Assembly (NCBI GenBank): GCA_021324685.1
Contig: JAJPIQ010000042.1
Location: 1 to 39,742 of the forward strand
Length of the DNA stretch: 39,742 nucleotides
Source of the DNA: Bacteroidota bacterium
GTDB taxonomy: Bacteria > Bacteroidota > Ignavibacteria > Palsa-1295
Direction: 5' to 3'
Both the position numbers and the translations under genes were made by a program. Shown here in pieces: positions 7,564 to 15,521 of this stretch. The notes beneath the pieces are model-generated. The model was not told where the DNA came from, ran no database searches, and saw nothing but the letters and a program-made list of their open reading frames with translations. Numbering within the stretch: position 1 is the stretch's first letter; each line of letters starts with the position of its first letter.

Positions 7564-8535
7564 TCATAAATGCGGAACCTTTTTTAGCAGAACAAATCCA
7601 GCGATCCATCCGAAAATCAGTTTTAATGCAATAGCAGTGCAGGAAGTGTTACCGCCGCCAACTGAATCACCTGCGATAGATGGCGCTGCTATCAAAGTTC
7701 CGATTGTTACACTTCGAAAGATCGTAGCCAAAATATTACTGCCTATCCGTATGTTAAATGTACAGTCGAGATTTTCTTGTTTAATATTTATCCATGTGTC
7801 CTTGTTGGCACCAAAATTTTCAGACGTTTGGACGCGCCACTGAATTAAGTCGTAGCTGGAGTCAATTGGATGCGATGGAGGATCAATACATGTGAGCTCC
7901 GGCCCGAGAACGAGTTCGAGCTTCCCGGATGAGAAGACCCCTCTGGGCCGATAATGATATACCCGCAGTGTAAATTCTTTTCCGGATAAGATCTCTTTCG
8001 GAATATTAACTTTAAGATCAGAAGTGAGTTGACCCACCGACGTCGATGCATTCGTGACCAAATCAAGCGTCGTCCAAAAAATTGTTTGTTTAAATGCTTC
8101 CTCTTGGCTAAGTATCCTTGCGTTTTCTTCAAACGTTAATAGGTCCAAGTCGAATCGAATTCCTGACAAGGGTTGCTGCCCTTCATATAAAAAATAATTC
8201 TTAGGAATGTTGTTAAGGTATTCATTAAGTGTTTTAATGTCGGGTGCCGACACAAATTCACCTACCTGGAAACGGATGCTTACTGTGCTCCCTGGCTGAA
8301 GGAATGACCTGATAATGCCCTTTCGGACGGGAATCATTCGTCTGCGTCCGTCTGGTTCTGTAATAGTGTAACACACGAGGCAGTCCGTCCCGTTAAGTTG
8401 ACGATTCAGAATACCCTGCTCCACGTAATCTTTTCGGTATCTGAATTGCTGAATGGAGCCGAGCGGCATTGCGAGCACTCTCAAAATATCGTCACGATAT
8501 TTACGTTGCACGGCGGAGGATAGAAGTACTAACAT
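7564..8535 (-). CDS. Unrecognised beta-rich protein with C-terminal membrane hairpin
   Basis: 323 residues from ATG 8535; a TTG 36 bases upstream would only add an unlikely leader. The N-terminal part (MLVLLSSAVQRKYRDD, then MPLGSIQQFRYRKDYV) and the middle look like mixed and mainly beta domains with no catalytic motif I recognise. The last 55 residues contain two hydrophobic stretches (around 268-285 and 300-318) separated by a Gly/Ser-rich turn (GDSVGGGNTS) and end in a basic KK. This is consistent with a membrane hairpin and a large N-terminal domain in the cytoplasm. The gene runs toward the RusA gene with 26 bases between the stops. Membrane-tailed proteins next to defence operons are often effectors, but nothing here proves a link. 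Confidence 0.6.
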   Translation of the reverse strand: MLVLLSSAVQRKYRDDILRVLAMPLGSIQQFRYRKDYVEQGILNRQLNGTDCLVCYTITEPDGRRRMIPVRKGIIRSFLQPGSTVSIRFQVGEFVSAPDIKTLNEYLNNIPKNYFLYEGQQPLSGIRFDLDLLTFEENARILSQEEAFKQTIFWTTLDLVTNASTSVGQLTSDLKVNIPKEILSGKEFTLRVYHYRPRGVFSSGKLELVLGPELTCIDPPSHPIDSSYDLIQWRVQTSENFGANKDTWINIKQENLDCTFNIRIGSNILATIFRSVTIGTLIAAPSIAGDSVGGGNTSCTAIALKLIFGWIAGFVLLKKVPHL

Positions 8536-9021
8536 GTTCTTTTGTTTTGAAATAAAAAGCAGAGATATCAATTATCACGGAATATAACACTTTGGACGAT
8601 CATTCCTGTCGATCGCTACAACAACACTCTTATTGAATTTTTCATAGCTAAACACACTAAAGTGCTGTTTTGGCCCCTGGATACCCCAGATGCAACCTAA
8701 ATCAGTGCTGTCAATAAAACAGCGTCGAAGCGTTTACGAATTTGTTTTGCCTGGACGGCTGTCGCCGTTTAGCTATAAAAAGTGGTAGGAAGCGTGCTTT
8801 TGCCTATTACGTGGAATCAGAATTTGCACTTCGATGATGCCGCATGACATATTCCGTTCCCATCGAGCCAATACAGTTGAAACCGTAATCAACGACCTTA
8901 AATGCAACCGCAGATATGAATGCACGACCGGGTTCTACAATTGAGCCGGTTAAGACTCATAACTCGAAATTCGGTGTTAATTTGTCCCCAAAGTGTCCCC
9001 AACCAATACAATATTTTAAAT
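8536..9021. other. Gene-free stretch at the island boundary
   Basis: Nearly 500 bases with no convincing gene. It holds an 8-bp inverted repeat (GCTGTTTT at 8664-8671, AAAACAGC at 8716-8723) and a tandem pair of TGTCCCCAA (8983-8991 and 8994-9002) close to the tRNA terminator. A plus-strand frame from 8920 runs into the tRNA-Gln gene and is an artefact. The promoter of the minus-strand gene ending at 7564 must lie at the left end of this stretch. Confidence 0.45.
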
Positions 9022-9056
9022 AAAAAAGTCATTAAGTCTTTGAGACTCAATGACTT
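9022..9056 (-). terminator. Rho-independent terminator of tRNA-Gln
   Basis: On the minus strand a 14-bp stem (AAGTCATTGAGTCT pairing with its complement, one mismatch) with a TTG or CAA loop spans 9026-9056. It is followed by a run of six T (complement of 9022-9027) and more AT-rich sequence. It starts 15 bases beyond the 3' end of tRNA-Gln and has the right orientation to end its transcript. Confidence 0.8.
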
Positions 9057-9070
9057 AGGGTGGGTCGACG

Positions 9071-9142
9071 CTGCCTCGCCAGGACTCGAACCTGGAACCT
9101 ACTGATCCAGAGTCAGCCGCCATACCATTAGGCCACGAGGCA
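9071..9142 (-). tRNA. trnQ: tRNA-Gln (anticodon CTG)
   Basis: A complete 72-nt cloverleaf reads on the minus strand from 9142. The acceptor TGCCTCG pairs with CGAGGCA, the anticodon arm is GCTGA-CTCTGGA-TCAG with anticodon CTG, the T arm contains GGTTCGAGTCC, and the discriminator base is G, as in other tRNA-Gln. The 3' CCA is not encoded. A terminator follows at once. The 3' end faces the AT-rich, defence-like region on the left, which is the side on which tRNA-targeting integrative elements insert. Confidence 0.95.
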
Positions 9143-9232
9143 ATAGGCCAGAACGCATACTTTTACAGTATATCCGTTCGGGCGAGGCGTGTTAACGGGG
9201 AAGGGCACGATTGGGTTTCGAGAATTCCGTTT

Positions 9233-10783
9233 TCACTCCAAACACGGGATCGGCCCCGGGGTAAACCAGGTATAGCTCGATAATGCGCGATCGAGTTCTG
9301 CGGTGTAATCTGGCAGTGCGTAGCACAGAATATCATATCCCAGATATGCTATTTTTCCTACACATCGATAGCGCGCAAAAAAAGGCTCCCGAATGAGTCG
9401 CGGAATGAGGGAGCCCGATTTACCGTGTCCATCGTGGAAAACGGTCCAGCACAGGGTCCTATCGTTAAACGCCGGGATCAAAATCAATTCCGGCTTAGCG
9501 ATTTCGAGCGCGCGGTAAGCGGCCTCATCCGATTCGGCGCGTGCGATAGCGGTCGTGTTAAGCCCGACAAGATCGATATGGGCCATCTGGGAAAAATAGG
9601 GGACGGCCCCGGCGTCCTGATATGCAAATGTGATCGCGCTGCGATGGGGCATCTGACGGAGAGCGGTTCCCAGTTCGCGATAGATCGTTCGCGCTTCGTC
9701 AAGCGTAGCCAGCGCCATATCGCGGCGAAGCGGACCGAAATGAAACACGATTACAGAGGCAACGATGGCGATCGCAACCGCCACAGAACGGAAATTCCAC
9801 TTTGAAAACCCCAGTGCAACCAGTGCGATGAGCATCGGGATGGCCGGCCAATTGAAGCGCTGATAAAACCCTTGTAAGGGATCGGGCCAAAGATAAAACA
9901 GCAATAGGCCCCCCGACCATAATGCCAGCGGTAACCATTCCTTCCAGCGGTCCCGAAGGCGATACATCGCATACGCCGCGGCAAGCAATAAAAGAACATT
10001 AGTGCGAAGGACGCCCTTGAAATTCTGAAGGCCGTGTGCCGTCGGTGCTCCCGTTTTTACATAAAACGAATTTGGAAGAAGACTTCCAAAATAAAAAAAT
10101 TTAAATAGGACATAGGCAGCCATGGGAAGGAAAAAAAAGGGTATGGCGGTCCGCAAAGCCGACGTTCGCTCGGCCGGATCCCAAAAGCATACCGCAAACA
10201 GAAGGACCGCTCCGGCCAGCGCGCCATCGGGCCGCGCAAGACAGGAAAGTGTAAGAAAGCCCCACGCAAGCGGCCAGCGTTTTTCATAGGCGAAATAAAA
10301 TCCCGCCGTGACAAGACAAATGAAAAGAGACGTCTCGAGGCCATTCAATGCGTTCGCCCAGGTGAGAGGATGAAAAAGGTAAAGCAGAGCGGCGAGGATT
10401 GAACTCGTCTGGTTCGAGGAAAACCGGAGAACTAATTTAAAGAGCAGGAGCGCGGTAAGCACGGTCGAAGCAATGCCAATGACCTGTGTGACGGCCATAA
10501 GGTCGGAACCCAGCCAGGCGAACGGTGCCAGGACGACGACGAGAAGGAAGTTCGTGTACCCTTCCGTCGGCGGTCCATGTATGTTCCACACGATGCCCCA
10601 GCCCTGCGCGAGATTCTCGGCGTATCGGAACGTAATATACGCGTCGTCGAATGGGAACGACATTCGCATGCCCCACAGCGTCGCAGCAATGCAACCAGCA
10701 ATCAAAACAATGGCAAATACGGCTTTTTGTCTCACATTCCATTCGCCAGCGCGAGGGAACCGGAAAGCGTGAAGAGTTTCCAA
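9233..10783 (-). CDS. GT-C family polyprenyl-phosphate-dependent membrane glycosyltransferase
   Basis: A 516-residue integral membrane protein with about ten or more hydrophobic helices. The first helix is at residues 20-40 and is followed by FPFDDAYITFRYA (Asp46-Asp47) in the first periplasmic loop, then WNIHGPPTEGYTNFL. This DD(A/S)YI...GYTNF pattern is that of GT-C enzymes such as AftB-like arabinofuranosyltransferases and ArnT/PMT relatives, which move a sugar from a lipid-phosphate donor to an acceptor outside the inner membrane. The acidic pair is the likely catalytic or metal site. A soluble C-terminal domain follows the last helix. The sugar and acceptor cannot be read from the sequence. 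The gene stands alone on the minus strand, 90 bases from tRNA-Gln. Confidence 0.75.
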   Translation of the reverse strand: METLHAFRFPRAGEWNVRQKAVFAIVLIAGCIAATLWGMRMSFPFDDAYITFRYAENLAQGWGIVWNIHGPPTEGYTNFLLVVVLAPFAWLGSDLMAVTQVIGIASTVLTALLLFKLVLRFSSNQTSSILAALLYLFHPLTWANALNGLETSLFICLVTAGFYFAYEKRWPLAWGFLTLSCLARPDGALAGAVLLFAVCFWDPAERTSALRTAIPFFFLPMAAYVLFKFFYFGSLLPNSFYVKTGAPTAHGLQNFKGVLRTNVLLLLAAAYAMYRLRDRWKEWLPLALWSGGLLLFYLWPDPLQGFYQRFNWPAIPMLIALVALGFSKWNFRSVAVAIAIVASVIVFHFGPLRRDMALATLDEARTIYRELGTALRQMPHRSAITFAYQDAGAVPYFSQMAHIDLVGLNTTAIARAESDEAAYRALEIAKPELILIPAFNDRTLCWTVFHDGHGKSGSLIPRLIREPFFARYRCVGKIAYLGYDILCYALPDYTAELDRALSSYTWFTPGPIPCLE

Positions 10784-10930
10784 TCGTTATTTTGCCTTAA
10801 GTAACCTGCGGAACAACAAGCATATTTCCAAAAATAATATTGTATCCACCTGCTCGTTGCTGCATACAATTAAAATGCGAAACCGACGATAACCCACAAG
10901 CTTACTTCAACATTTTATCGTCTATCTTAC

Positions 10931-12217
10931 TTACGCCGCGAGTCGCTCGTTCAAAATGATCGTGGGTTCGCCGCCGGCAACGGCATCGCGCGTAATGATC
11001 ACTTTTTCGGCATGCTGATTTTCGGGCAGTTGGAACATCACGTCCATCAGCGTTTCTTCCATCAGCGACCGGAGCGATCGGGCTCCGGAACCGCGCTCAA
11101 TAGCTTTATCGATCATGAGTTCGAGAGCACCTCGTTCGAATTCGAGTTCCACGCCCTCCATGGCGAACAGTTTGCGGAATTGCTTGACAAGGGCGTTCCT
11201 GGGCTCCGTCAATACGCGCAACAGGGCCTCGCGCGAAAGTCCGTTAAGCGCCGCCAGGACGGGGAACCGTCCGATGAGTTCCGGGATGAAGCCGTACTTC
11301 AGCAGGTCTTCCGGTTCCACGTATTGAAAGAGATCGACCGCTTTTTCGTCCACGCGGGATGGAATGTTTGCGCCAAAGCCGATGGGGCTTTGATGCAGCC
11401 GTTTCAGAATGATTTTGTCGAGCCCGTCGAACGCGCCGCCGCCGATAAACAAAATATGCTTCGTGTTAATATGAATCAGCGGCTGTTCCGGGTGTTTTCT
11501 ACCTCCCTTGGGCGGCACGCCGGCAATCGTTCCCTCGAGGAGTTTGAGCAAACCTTGCTGCACACCTTCACCGGAGACATCGCGTGTGATCGAAGCAGAG
11601 TCCGATTTGCGTGAGATTTTATCGACTTCGTCTAAATAAACGATTCCCCGCTCGGCGCGGGCCACATCGAAATCGGCAGCCTGCAAAAGGGAACTGAGGA
11701 TCGATTCGACGTCGTCGCCTACGTAACCGGCTTCCGTAAGGGTTGTCGCATCGGCGATGGCAAGAGGAACGTCCAAAATTTTGGCAAGCGTTTGCGCAAG
11801 GAGTGTTTTTCCGGTTCCCGTAGGCCCAAGGAGTAAAATATTCGATTTCTCGATCTCCGTATCTTCGAAACCTTCCACACCGATCACGGTTTCGGCATCG
11901 ATCCGCTTGTAATGATTGTAAACGGAAACAGCAAGGATTTTTTTGGCGCGGTCCTGTTCGATGACGTGTTCCGAAAGCGCTCGTTCGATCGAGCGCGGCG
12001 TAAACGTAGTGAGTCCGGAGCGCCGAGTCGCTTTCTTTTTCGCAAACTGGGGCAGGTGCGCTCGGAGGAGGTCGATATGGTTTGCCGTGCATATATCACA
12101 GATGAACGCGCTGGCAAAGGGCGCGCTGATGAGCGTCTGGACTTCCTCGGCGGCGCGCCCGCAAAATGTGCAATAGACTGGCCGATCGGTTGGCTCGAAT
12201 TTTTGTTCGCTGGGCAT
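10931..12217 (-). CDS. clpX: ClpX, ATP-dependent unfoldase of the ClpXP protease
   Basis: 428 residues, close to the usual 420-430. ClpX recognises tagged proteins, unfolds them and threads them into ClpP. The N-terminal zinc domain has Cys16, Cys19, Cys40 and Cys43. The AAA+ module shows Walker A GPTGTGKT (131-138), the pore loop GYVG (164-167), Walker B VYLDEVDK (193-200), the RKH substrate loop (240-242) and the IGF loop (279-281) that docks on ClpP, so every functional element is present. ATG 12217 is chosen because it gives the normal start MPSEQKFEP; an upstream ATG at 12250 would add 11 residues overlapping the putative promoter region. clpP is not adjacent, unlike in many bacteria. 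An 8-bp inverted repeat downstream (10885-10892 and 10915-10922) may aid termination. Confidence 0.97.
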   Translation of the reverse strand: MPSEQKFEPTDRPVYCTFCGRAAEEVQTLISAPFASAFICDICTANHIDLLRAHLPQFAKKKATRRSGLTTFTPRSIERALSEHVIEQDRAKKILAVSVYNHYKRIDAETVIGVEGFEDTEIEKSNILLLGPTGTGKTLLAQTLAKILDVPLAIADATTLTEAGYVGDDVESILSSLLQAADFDVARAERGIVYLDEVDKISRKSDSASITRDVSGEGVQQGLLKLLEGTIAGVPPKGGRKHPEQPLIHINTKHILFIGGGAFDGLDKIILKRLHQSPIGFGANIPSRVDEKAVDLFQYVEPEDLLKYGFIPELIGRFPVLAALNGLSREALLRVLTEPRNALVKQFRKLFAMEGVELEFERGALELMIDKAIERGSGARSLRSLMEETLMDVMFQLPENQHAEKVIITRDAVAGGEPTIILNERLAA

Positions 12218-12266
12218 AATGAAAATAGTAATCTCTGGATACTCCAACAACCCAGGGTTCCTCTAC

Positions 12267-12320
12267 GCTCCAGGCTGCCCCATAATAGGCTGGGCTCCAG
12301 GCTGCCCCATAATAGGCTGG
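12267..12320. repeat. Two perfect tandem copies of a 27-bp unit upstream of clpX
   Basis: The unit beginning GCTCCAGGCTGCCCCATAAT occurs at 12267-12293 and again without gap at 12294-12320, with no mismatch. It lies in the intergenic region between clpX and the divergent gene at 12413, 50 bases upstream of the clpX start, so it falls within the clpX leader or promoter. A perfect pair suggests recent duplication; the function is unknown. Confidence 0.85.
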
Positions 12321-12412
12321 TATATGCCATGAAACATCATTACGGAATCCGGGTGCACTGGAGTATAATCCCTGGACTGGGTGTTCTAAGGCCACATTCT
12401 TGAATTATTGTC

Positions 12413-12919
12413 ATGCTGACTTCCGCTCAAACCCTCCCCGATAATGCTCGCATCTGGATCTTTCCTGCCGAGCGCAAGCTCTCTTCGATCGAATCGAACG
12501 AACTTCTTTTGCTCATCGATCAGTACCTTGCCGATTGGAAAGCGCACGGCGCACCGGTTCGCGCATCCCGAGAACTGCTCTACGATCAGTTCCTTATCGT
12601 TATGGCGGATCCCGAAGTCACGGCTCCGAGCGGATGCTCGATCGACGACATGACGCGCGCCATAAAAGGACTTTCGGCGAAGTTCGGAGTCGATTTCTTC
12701 GGAGCCATGAAAGTATTTTATCGCGTCGGCGATGAGATTCGAGTAACGGATCGCGCGGGGTTCAAAGCTCTTGCACGCGAAGGGAAAATCGATGAAAAGA
12801 CGGTGGTCTTTGACCATTCGATCACGGCATTGAGCGCATTGCGGGAAGAGAAATGGGAACTTCCAGCCGGAAAAAGCTGGCACAGCTCATTACTGACTTC
12901 GACGCTCACTTTGGCATAA
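12413..12919 (+). CDS. Conserved Bacteroidota protein (often mislabelled ABC transporter ATPase)
   Basis: 168 residues, soluble, without Walker motifs. The layout matches a small family seen throughout Bacteroidota and relatives: NARIWIFPAER near the start, a helix, WKAHGAPVRAS, a strand LYDQFLIVMAD, the conserved PSGCSIDD near 72-79, FGVDFF, and a C-terminal tryptophan-rich KSWHSS. The family is usually annotated 'ABC transporter ATPase', which the sequence does not support; its function is unknown. The next gene starts 3 nt after its stop, so the two are probably cotranscribed. Its presence is one of the better taxonomic hints in this window. Confidence 0.8.
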   Translation: MLTSAQTLPDNARIWIFPAERKLSSIESNELLLLIDQYLADWKAHGAPVRASRELLYDQFLIVMADPEVTAPSGCSIDDMTRAIKGLSAKFGVDFFGAMKVFYRVGDEIRVTDRAGFKALAREGKIDEKTVVFDHSITALSALREEKWELPAGKSWHSSLLTSTLTLA

Positions 12920-12922
12920 CGT

Positions 12923-13288
12923 ATGGAAATCGATCAGTTATATCGCATCGCGTACGATGCATTTTCGAGAGCACTCGACCAGAAACTGACCACAGCCGAA
13001 ACGGACGTTGCAATCGCGCCGAAATTCTATCATGGCACGATGGTATTACAGCCAAAAGATCCATCGCTTCAGGCAAAAGAGGTCGATCTGGAGGTGTTTT
13101 TCAAAAAGATCATTTCGCTCCGGAATAATCTCCGCGTGATGGAGCAAAAGATCAACTCCAGTGCACTCGAGGACGGCGCGAAGATCGAACTCCAGGGGTA
13201 TATCACGAAGTGTTACGGAAGTCTCACAACATTTAATGTCTTGTTTCAGAATGCGGAAGACCGTTTTGTTGGCGCGAAGGAAACATAA
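12923..13288 (+). CDS. Conserved hypothetical helical protein
   Basis: A 121-residue soluble, mostly helical protein (MEIDQLYRIAYDAFSRALDQ...). It has a charged central helix around LEVFFKKIISLRNNLRVMEQK and no motif, membrane segment or cysteine pair. It follows the previous gene by 3 nt and precedes glmS by 67 nt, so it may be part of a three-gene unit. I do not recognise a named family. The regular codon use and tight spacing support a real gene. Confidence 0.65.
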   Translation: MEIDQLYRIAYDAFSRALDQKLTTAETDVAIAPKFYHGTMVLQPKDPSLQAKEVDLEVFFKKIISLRNNLRVMEQKINSSALEDGAKIELQGYITKCYGSLTTFNVLFQNAEDRFVGAKET

Positions 13289-13355
13289 GGAAGCAACGAG
13301 GAACAATTGCTCGCTTTTTTCGTCAAGCCATTCAACCATTTTTTAATCCTTCGGA

Positions 13356-15245
13356 ATGTGTGGAATTGTCGGTTATATTGGTAATCGGGAAGCGTCGCCG
13401 ATCTTACTTTCGGGACTGAAACGGCTCGAATATCGCGGATACGATTCGGCGGGGCTTGCGCTCATCGAGGACTTTCCTGCCATTGCGGAAAACGGGCAAA
13501 GGCATTCCGGCATTCATGCCGTGGGCCGGCTCGTCGTAGAAAAATGCAAAGGCAAGGTCACGGACCTCGAAGCCATGGCCGCGGACCATCCACACCATGC
13601 GACGATCGGCATTGGACACACGCGGTGGGCGACGCACGGCGCCCCGAGCGACGTCAACAGCCATCCGCAGACGGACGAGTCCGGACGGATCGCCATTATT
13701 CATAATGGCATCATCGAGAATTATTCCCATATCAAAGACCGTCTGCTCGCGCGCGGCCACACGTTTAAAAGCGAGACCGATACCGAAGTTCTGGCGCATC
13801 TCATCGGGGAATTTTATGTCGATGGACGCAGCCTGACAGAGGCCGTGCGGCTCGCGCTCAACGAGGTGGTGGGCGCCTATGGCATTGCGGTGCTCGCGGC
13901 GGATGCTCCGGAAGAGATCGTGTGCGCCCGAAAAGGTTCTCCACTCGTGCTCGGCGTGGGAAGCGACAACGAGAACTTTATCGCCAGCGATGCCGCGGCC
14001 ATCATTGCACATACGCGGCAGGTGATCTATCTCGCCGATAATGAAATGGCCACCGTGACGCGTGCGGGAATTAAAACGCGTACGATCTCGAATGTCGAAA
14101 TCACGAAACCCGTCGAAGTGATCGAGATGGAACTCGAAGCCATCGAAAAAGGCGGCTACGATCACTTCATGCTTAAAGAGATCCACGAGCAGCCGCGCAC
14201 GATCACGGATGCCATGCGCGGCCGGGTGGTCGAAGAAGAGGGAAATATCGTTTTGGGTGGCCTCCAAAGCCATTTGGACGAACTTCGTCAGGCCAAACGG
14301 CTCATCCTGACCGCCTGCGGAACGAGCTTTCATGCGGCGCTCATCGGCAAGTACATGATCGAACAATACGCTCGGGTTCCCGTGGAAGTGGAATACGCGA
14401 GCGAGTTTCGATACAGAAATCCGATTATCGAAGAGGGTGATGTCATGTTTGGCATCAGCCAGTCGGGCGAAACGGCCGATACGCTGGCGGCGATGCGGGA
14501 GGGCAAGGGCAAAGGTGCGCTCGCGTTGGGAATCGTAAACGTCGTCGGTTCGACGATCGCGCGGGAGTCTAATGGGGGCGTCTATATTCATGCGGGCCCG
14601 GAGATCGGCGTCGCCTCGACGAAAGCGTTTACCTCTCAGCTAACGGTACTTTCGCTGCTTACGATCATGCTCGGACGCATGCGGCATCTTTCGGTGGTCG
14701 ATGGGCGAGCGATGATCAGGAAACTCCTCGAGATCCCCGAGAAAGTACAGCGCACCCTGGAGTCCACGGAGCGACAGATCAGGGAGCTTTCCGATACGTT
14801 CAAGAATGCGTCGAATTTCCTTTATTTAGGTCGTGGCTATAATTATCCGGTTGCGCTTGAAGGTGCACTCAAACTGAAGGAAATTTCCTACATCCATGCC
14901 GAAGGTTATCCGGCGGCAGAAATGAAGCATGGCCCGATTGCGCTCATTGACGAAAATATGCCCGTCGTCGTGGTCGCGCCGCAGGATGAGGTGTACGAAA
15001 AAGTTCTCTCCAATATTCAGGAAGTCCGCGCCCGCAAAGGCCATGTGATCGCTATTGCAACCGAGGGCGATGAGCAGATCGGTGCATTGGCCGAACAGGT
15101 GATTTATATCCCGGCGACACTTTCGATGCTCACTCCGATCCTTTCCGTTATTCCCCTCCAACTCTTGAGCTATTACATTGCAACGGCCCGGGGCTGTAAC
15201 GTCGATCAGCCGCGTAATCTTGCTAAATCGGTGACGGTCGAGTAG
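13356..15245 (+). CDS. glmS: Glutamine-fructose-6-phosphate aminotransferase (isomerising)
   Basis: 629 residues; it makes glucosamine-6-phosphate from fructose-6-phosphate and glutamine, the first step to UDP-GlcNAc, peptidoglycan and lipid A. It starts MCGIVGYIG, so Cys2 becomes the N-terminal nucleophile of the class-II glutamine amidotransferase domain after Met removal. TRWATHG and the HNGIIENY stretch of that domain are present. Two SIS domains follow: TACGTSFHAA, SQSGETADT and STKAFTSQ in the first, LGRGYNYPVALEGALKLKE in the second. It ends with the standard AKSVTVE. About 20 residues more than the E. coli enzyme are accounted for by an insertion near residues 40-75. No ribozyme-like leader is present; the upstream gap is only 67 bases. 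Confidence 0.98.
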   Translation: MCGIVGYIGNREASPILLSGLKRLEYRGYDSAGLALIEDFPAIAENGQRHSGIHAVGRLVVEKCKGKVTDLEAMAADHPHHATIGIGHTRWATHGAPSDVNSHPQTDESGRIAIIHNGIIENYSHIKDRLLARGHTFKSETDTEVLAHLIGEFYVDGRSLTEAVRLALNEVVGAYGIAVLAADAPEEIVCARKGSPLVLGVGSDNENFIASDAAAIIAHTRQVIYLADNEMATVTRAGIKTRTISNVEITKPVEVIEMELEAIEKGGYDHFMLKEIHEQPRTITDAMRGRVVEEEGNIVLGGLQSHLDELRQAKRLILTACGTSFHAALIGKYMIEQYARVPVEVEYASEFRYRNPIIEEGDVMFGISQSGETADTLAAMREGKGKGALALGIVNVVGSTIARESNGGVYIHAGPEIGVASTKAFTSQLTVLSLLTIMLGRMRHLSVVDGRAMIRKLLEIPEKVQRTLESTERQIRELSDTFKNASNFLYLGRGYNYPVALEGALKLKEISYIHAEGYPAAEMKHGPIALIDENMPVVVVAPQDEVYEKVLSNIQEVRARKGHVIAIATEGDEQIGALAEQVIYIPATLSMLTPILSVIPLQLLSYYIATARGCNVDQPRNLAKSVTVE

Positions 15246-15260
15246 TTTCGAACTATGATC

Positions 15261-15300
15261 AAAAAAGTTGTCGGAAAGTCCCGCAGCTTTTTACTTTTCT
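15261..15300 (+). terminator. Probable terminator downstream of glmS
   Basis: AAAAAGTTGTCGG at 15262-15274 can pair with CCGCAGCTTTTT at 15281-15292 (one bulge and one G-U pair), and the T-rich TTTTTACTTTTCTT follows. It begins 16 bases after the glmS stop codon. The imperfect stem makes it a likely rather than certain terminator. Confidence 0.55.
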
Positions 15301-15521
15301 TACCAATTGTAAGTCTTTTACGCCGGAAAAAATTGACGGGCAGTATAAAATTTTATTAATTGTCGTAAGAATTTTTTACAGGAGTATCGTAATTTATGTA
15401 TCAGTATTGCCAAATTTAACGGATTGAGCCAAAATTGAACGCGGGTATGTGCATTGAGTAAGGGATTTTAACTTAGTCCTCTATCGACAGAGGTTAGATA
15501 TCACTTATTCAAAAAAAGACT

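Noticed and set aside
8920-9105. Plus-strand reading frame, or tail of a tyrosine integrase, ending near the tRNA
   Set aside because: The longest frame reads through the complement of tRNA-Gln (ASPGLEPGTY is a well-known artefact of such reading). Another frame ends SPKCPQPIQYFK just before the tRNA, which looks a little like an integrase tail, but a stop lies 40 codons upstream and no catalytic Arg/His/Tyr region exists.
11012-11614. Long plus-strand frame opposite clpX (and similar long frames opposite glmS, tnaA and the cytochrome genes)
   Set aside because: These are shadows caused by GC-rich codon use; they lack ribosome sites and homology, and the opposite strand carries complete, recognised genes.
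12267-12320. CRISPR array
   Set aside because: The two repeats touch each other with no spacer, there are only two copies, and no cas gene is near.
13289-13355. glmS ribozyme
   Set aside because: The ribozyme needs about 150-200 bases of leader; only 67 bases separate the upstream gene from glmS, and the self-cleaving core is not recognisable. The element is also confined mostly to Firmicutes.
15478-15493. CCTCT-N6-AGAGG hairpin as riboswitch or operator upstream of the Cyc2-like gene
   Set aside because: A 5-bp stem is too short to separate from chance, and no longer symmetric extension or T-run is present.
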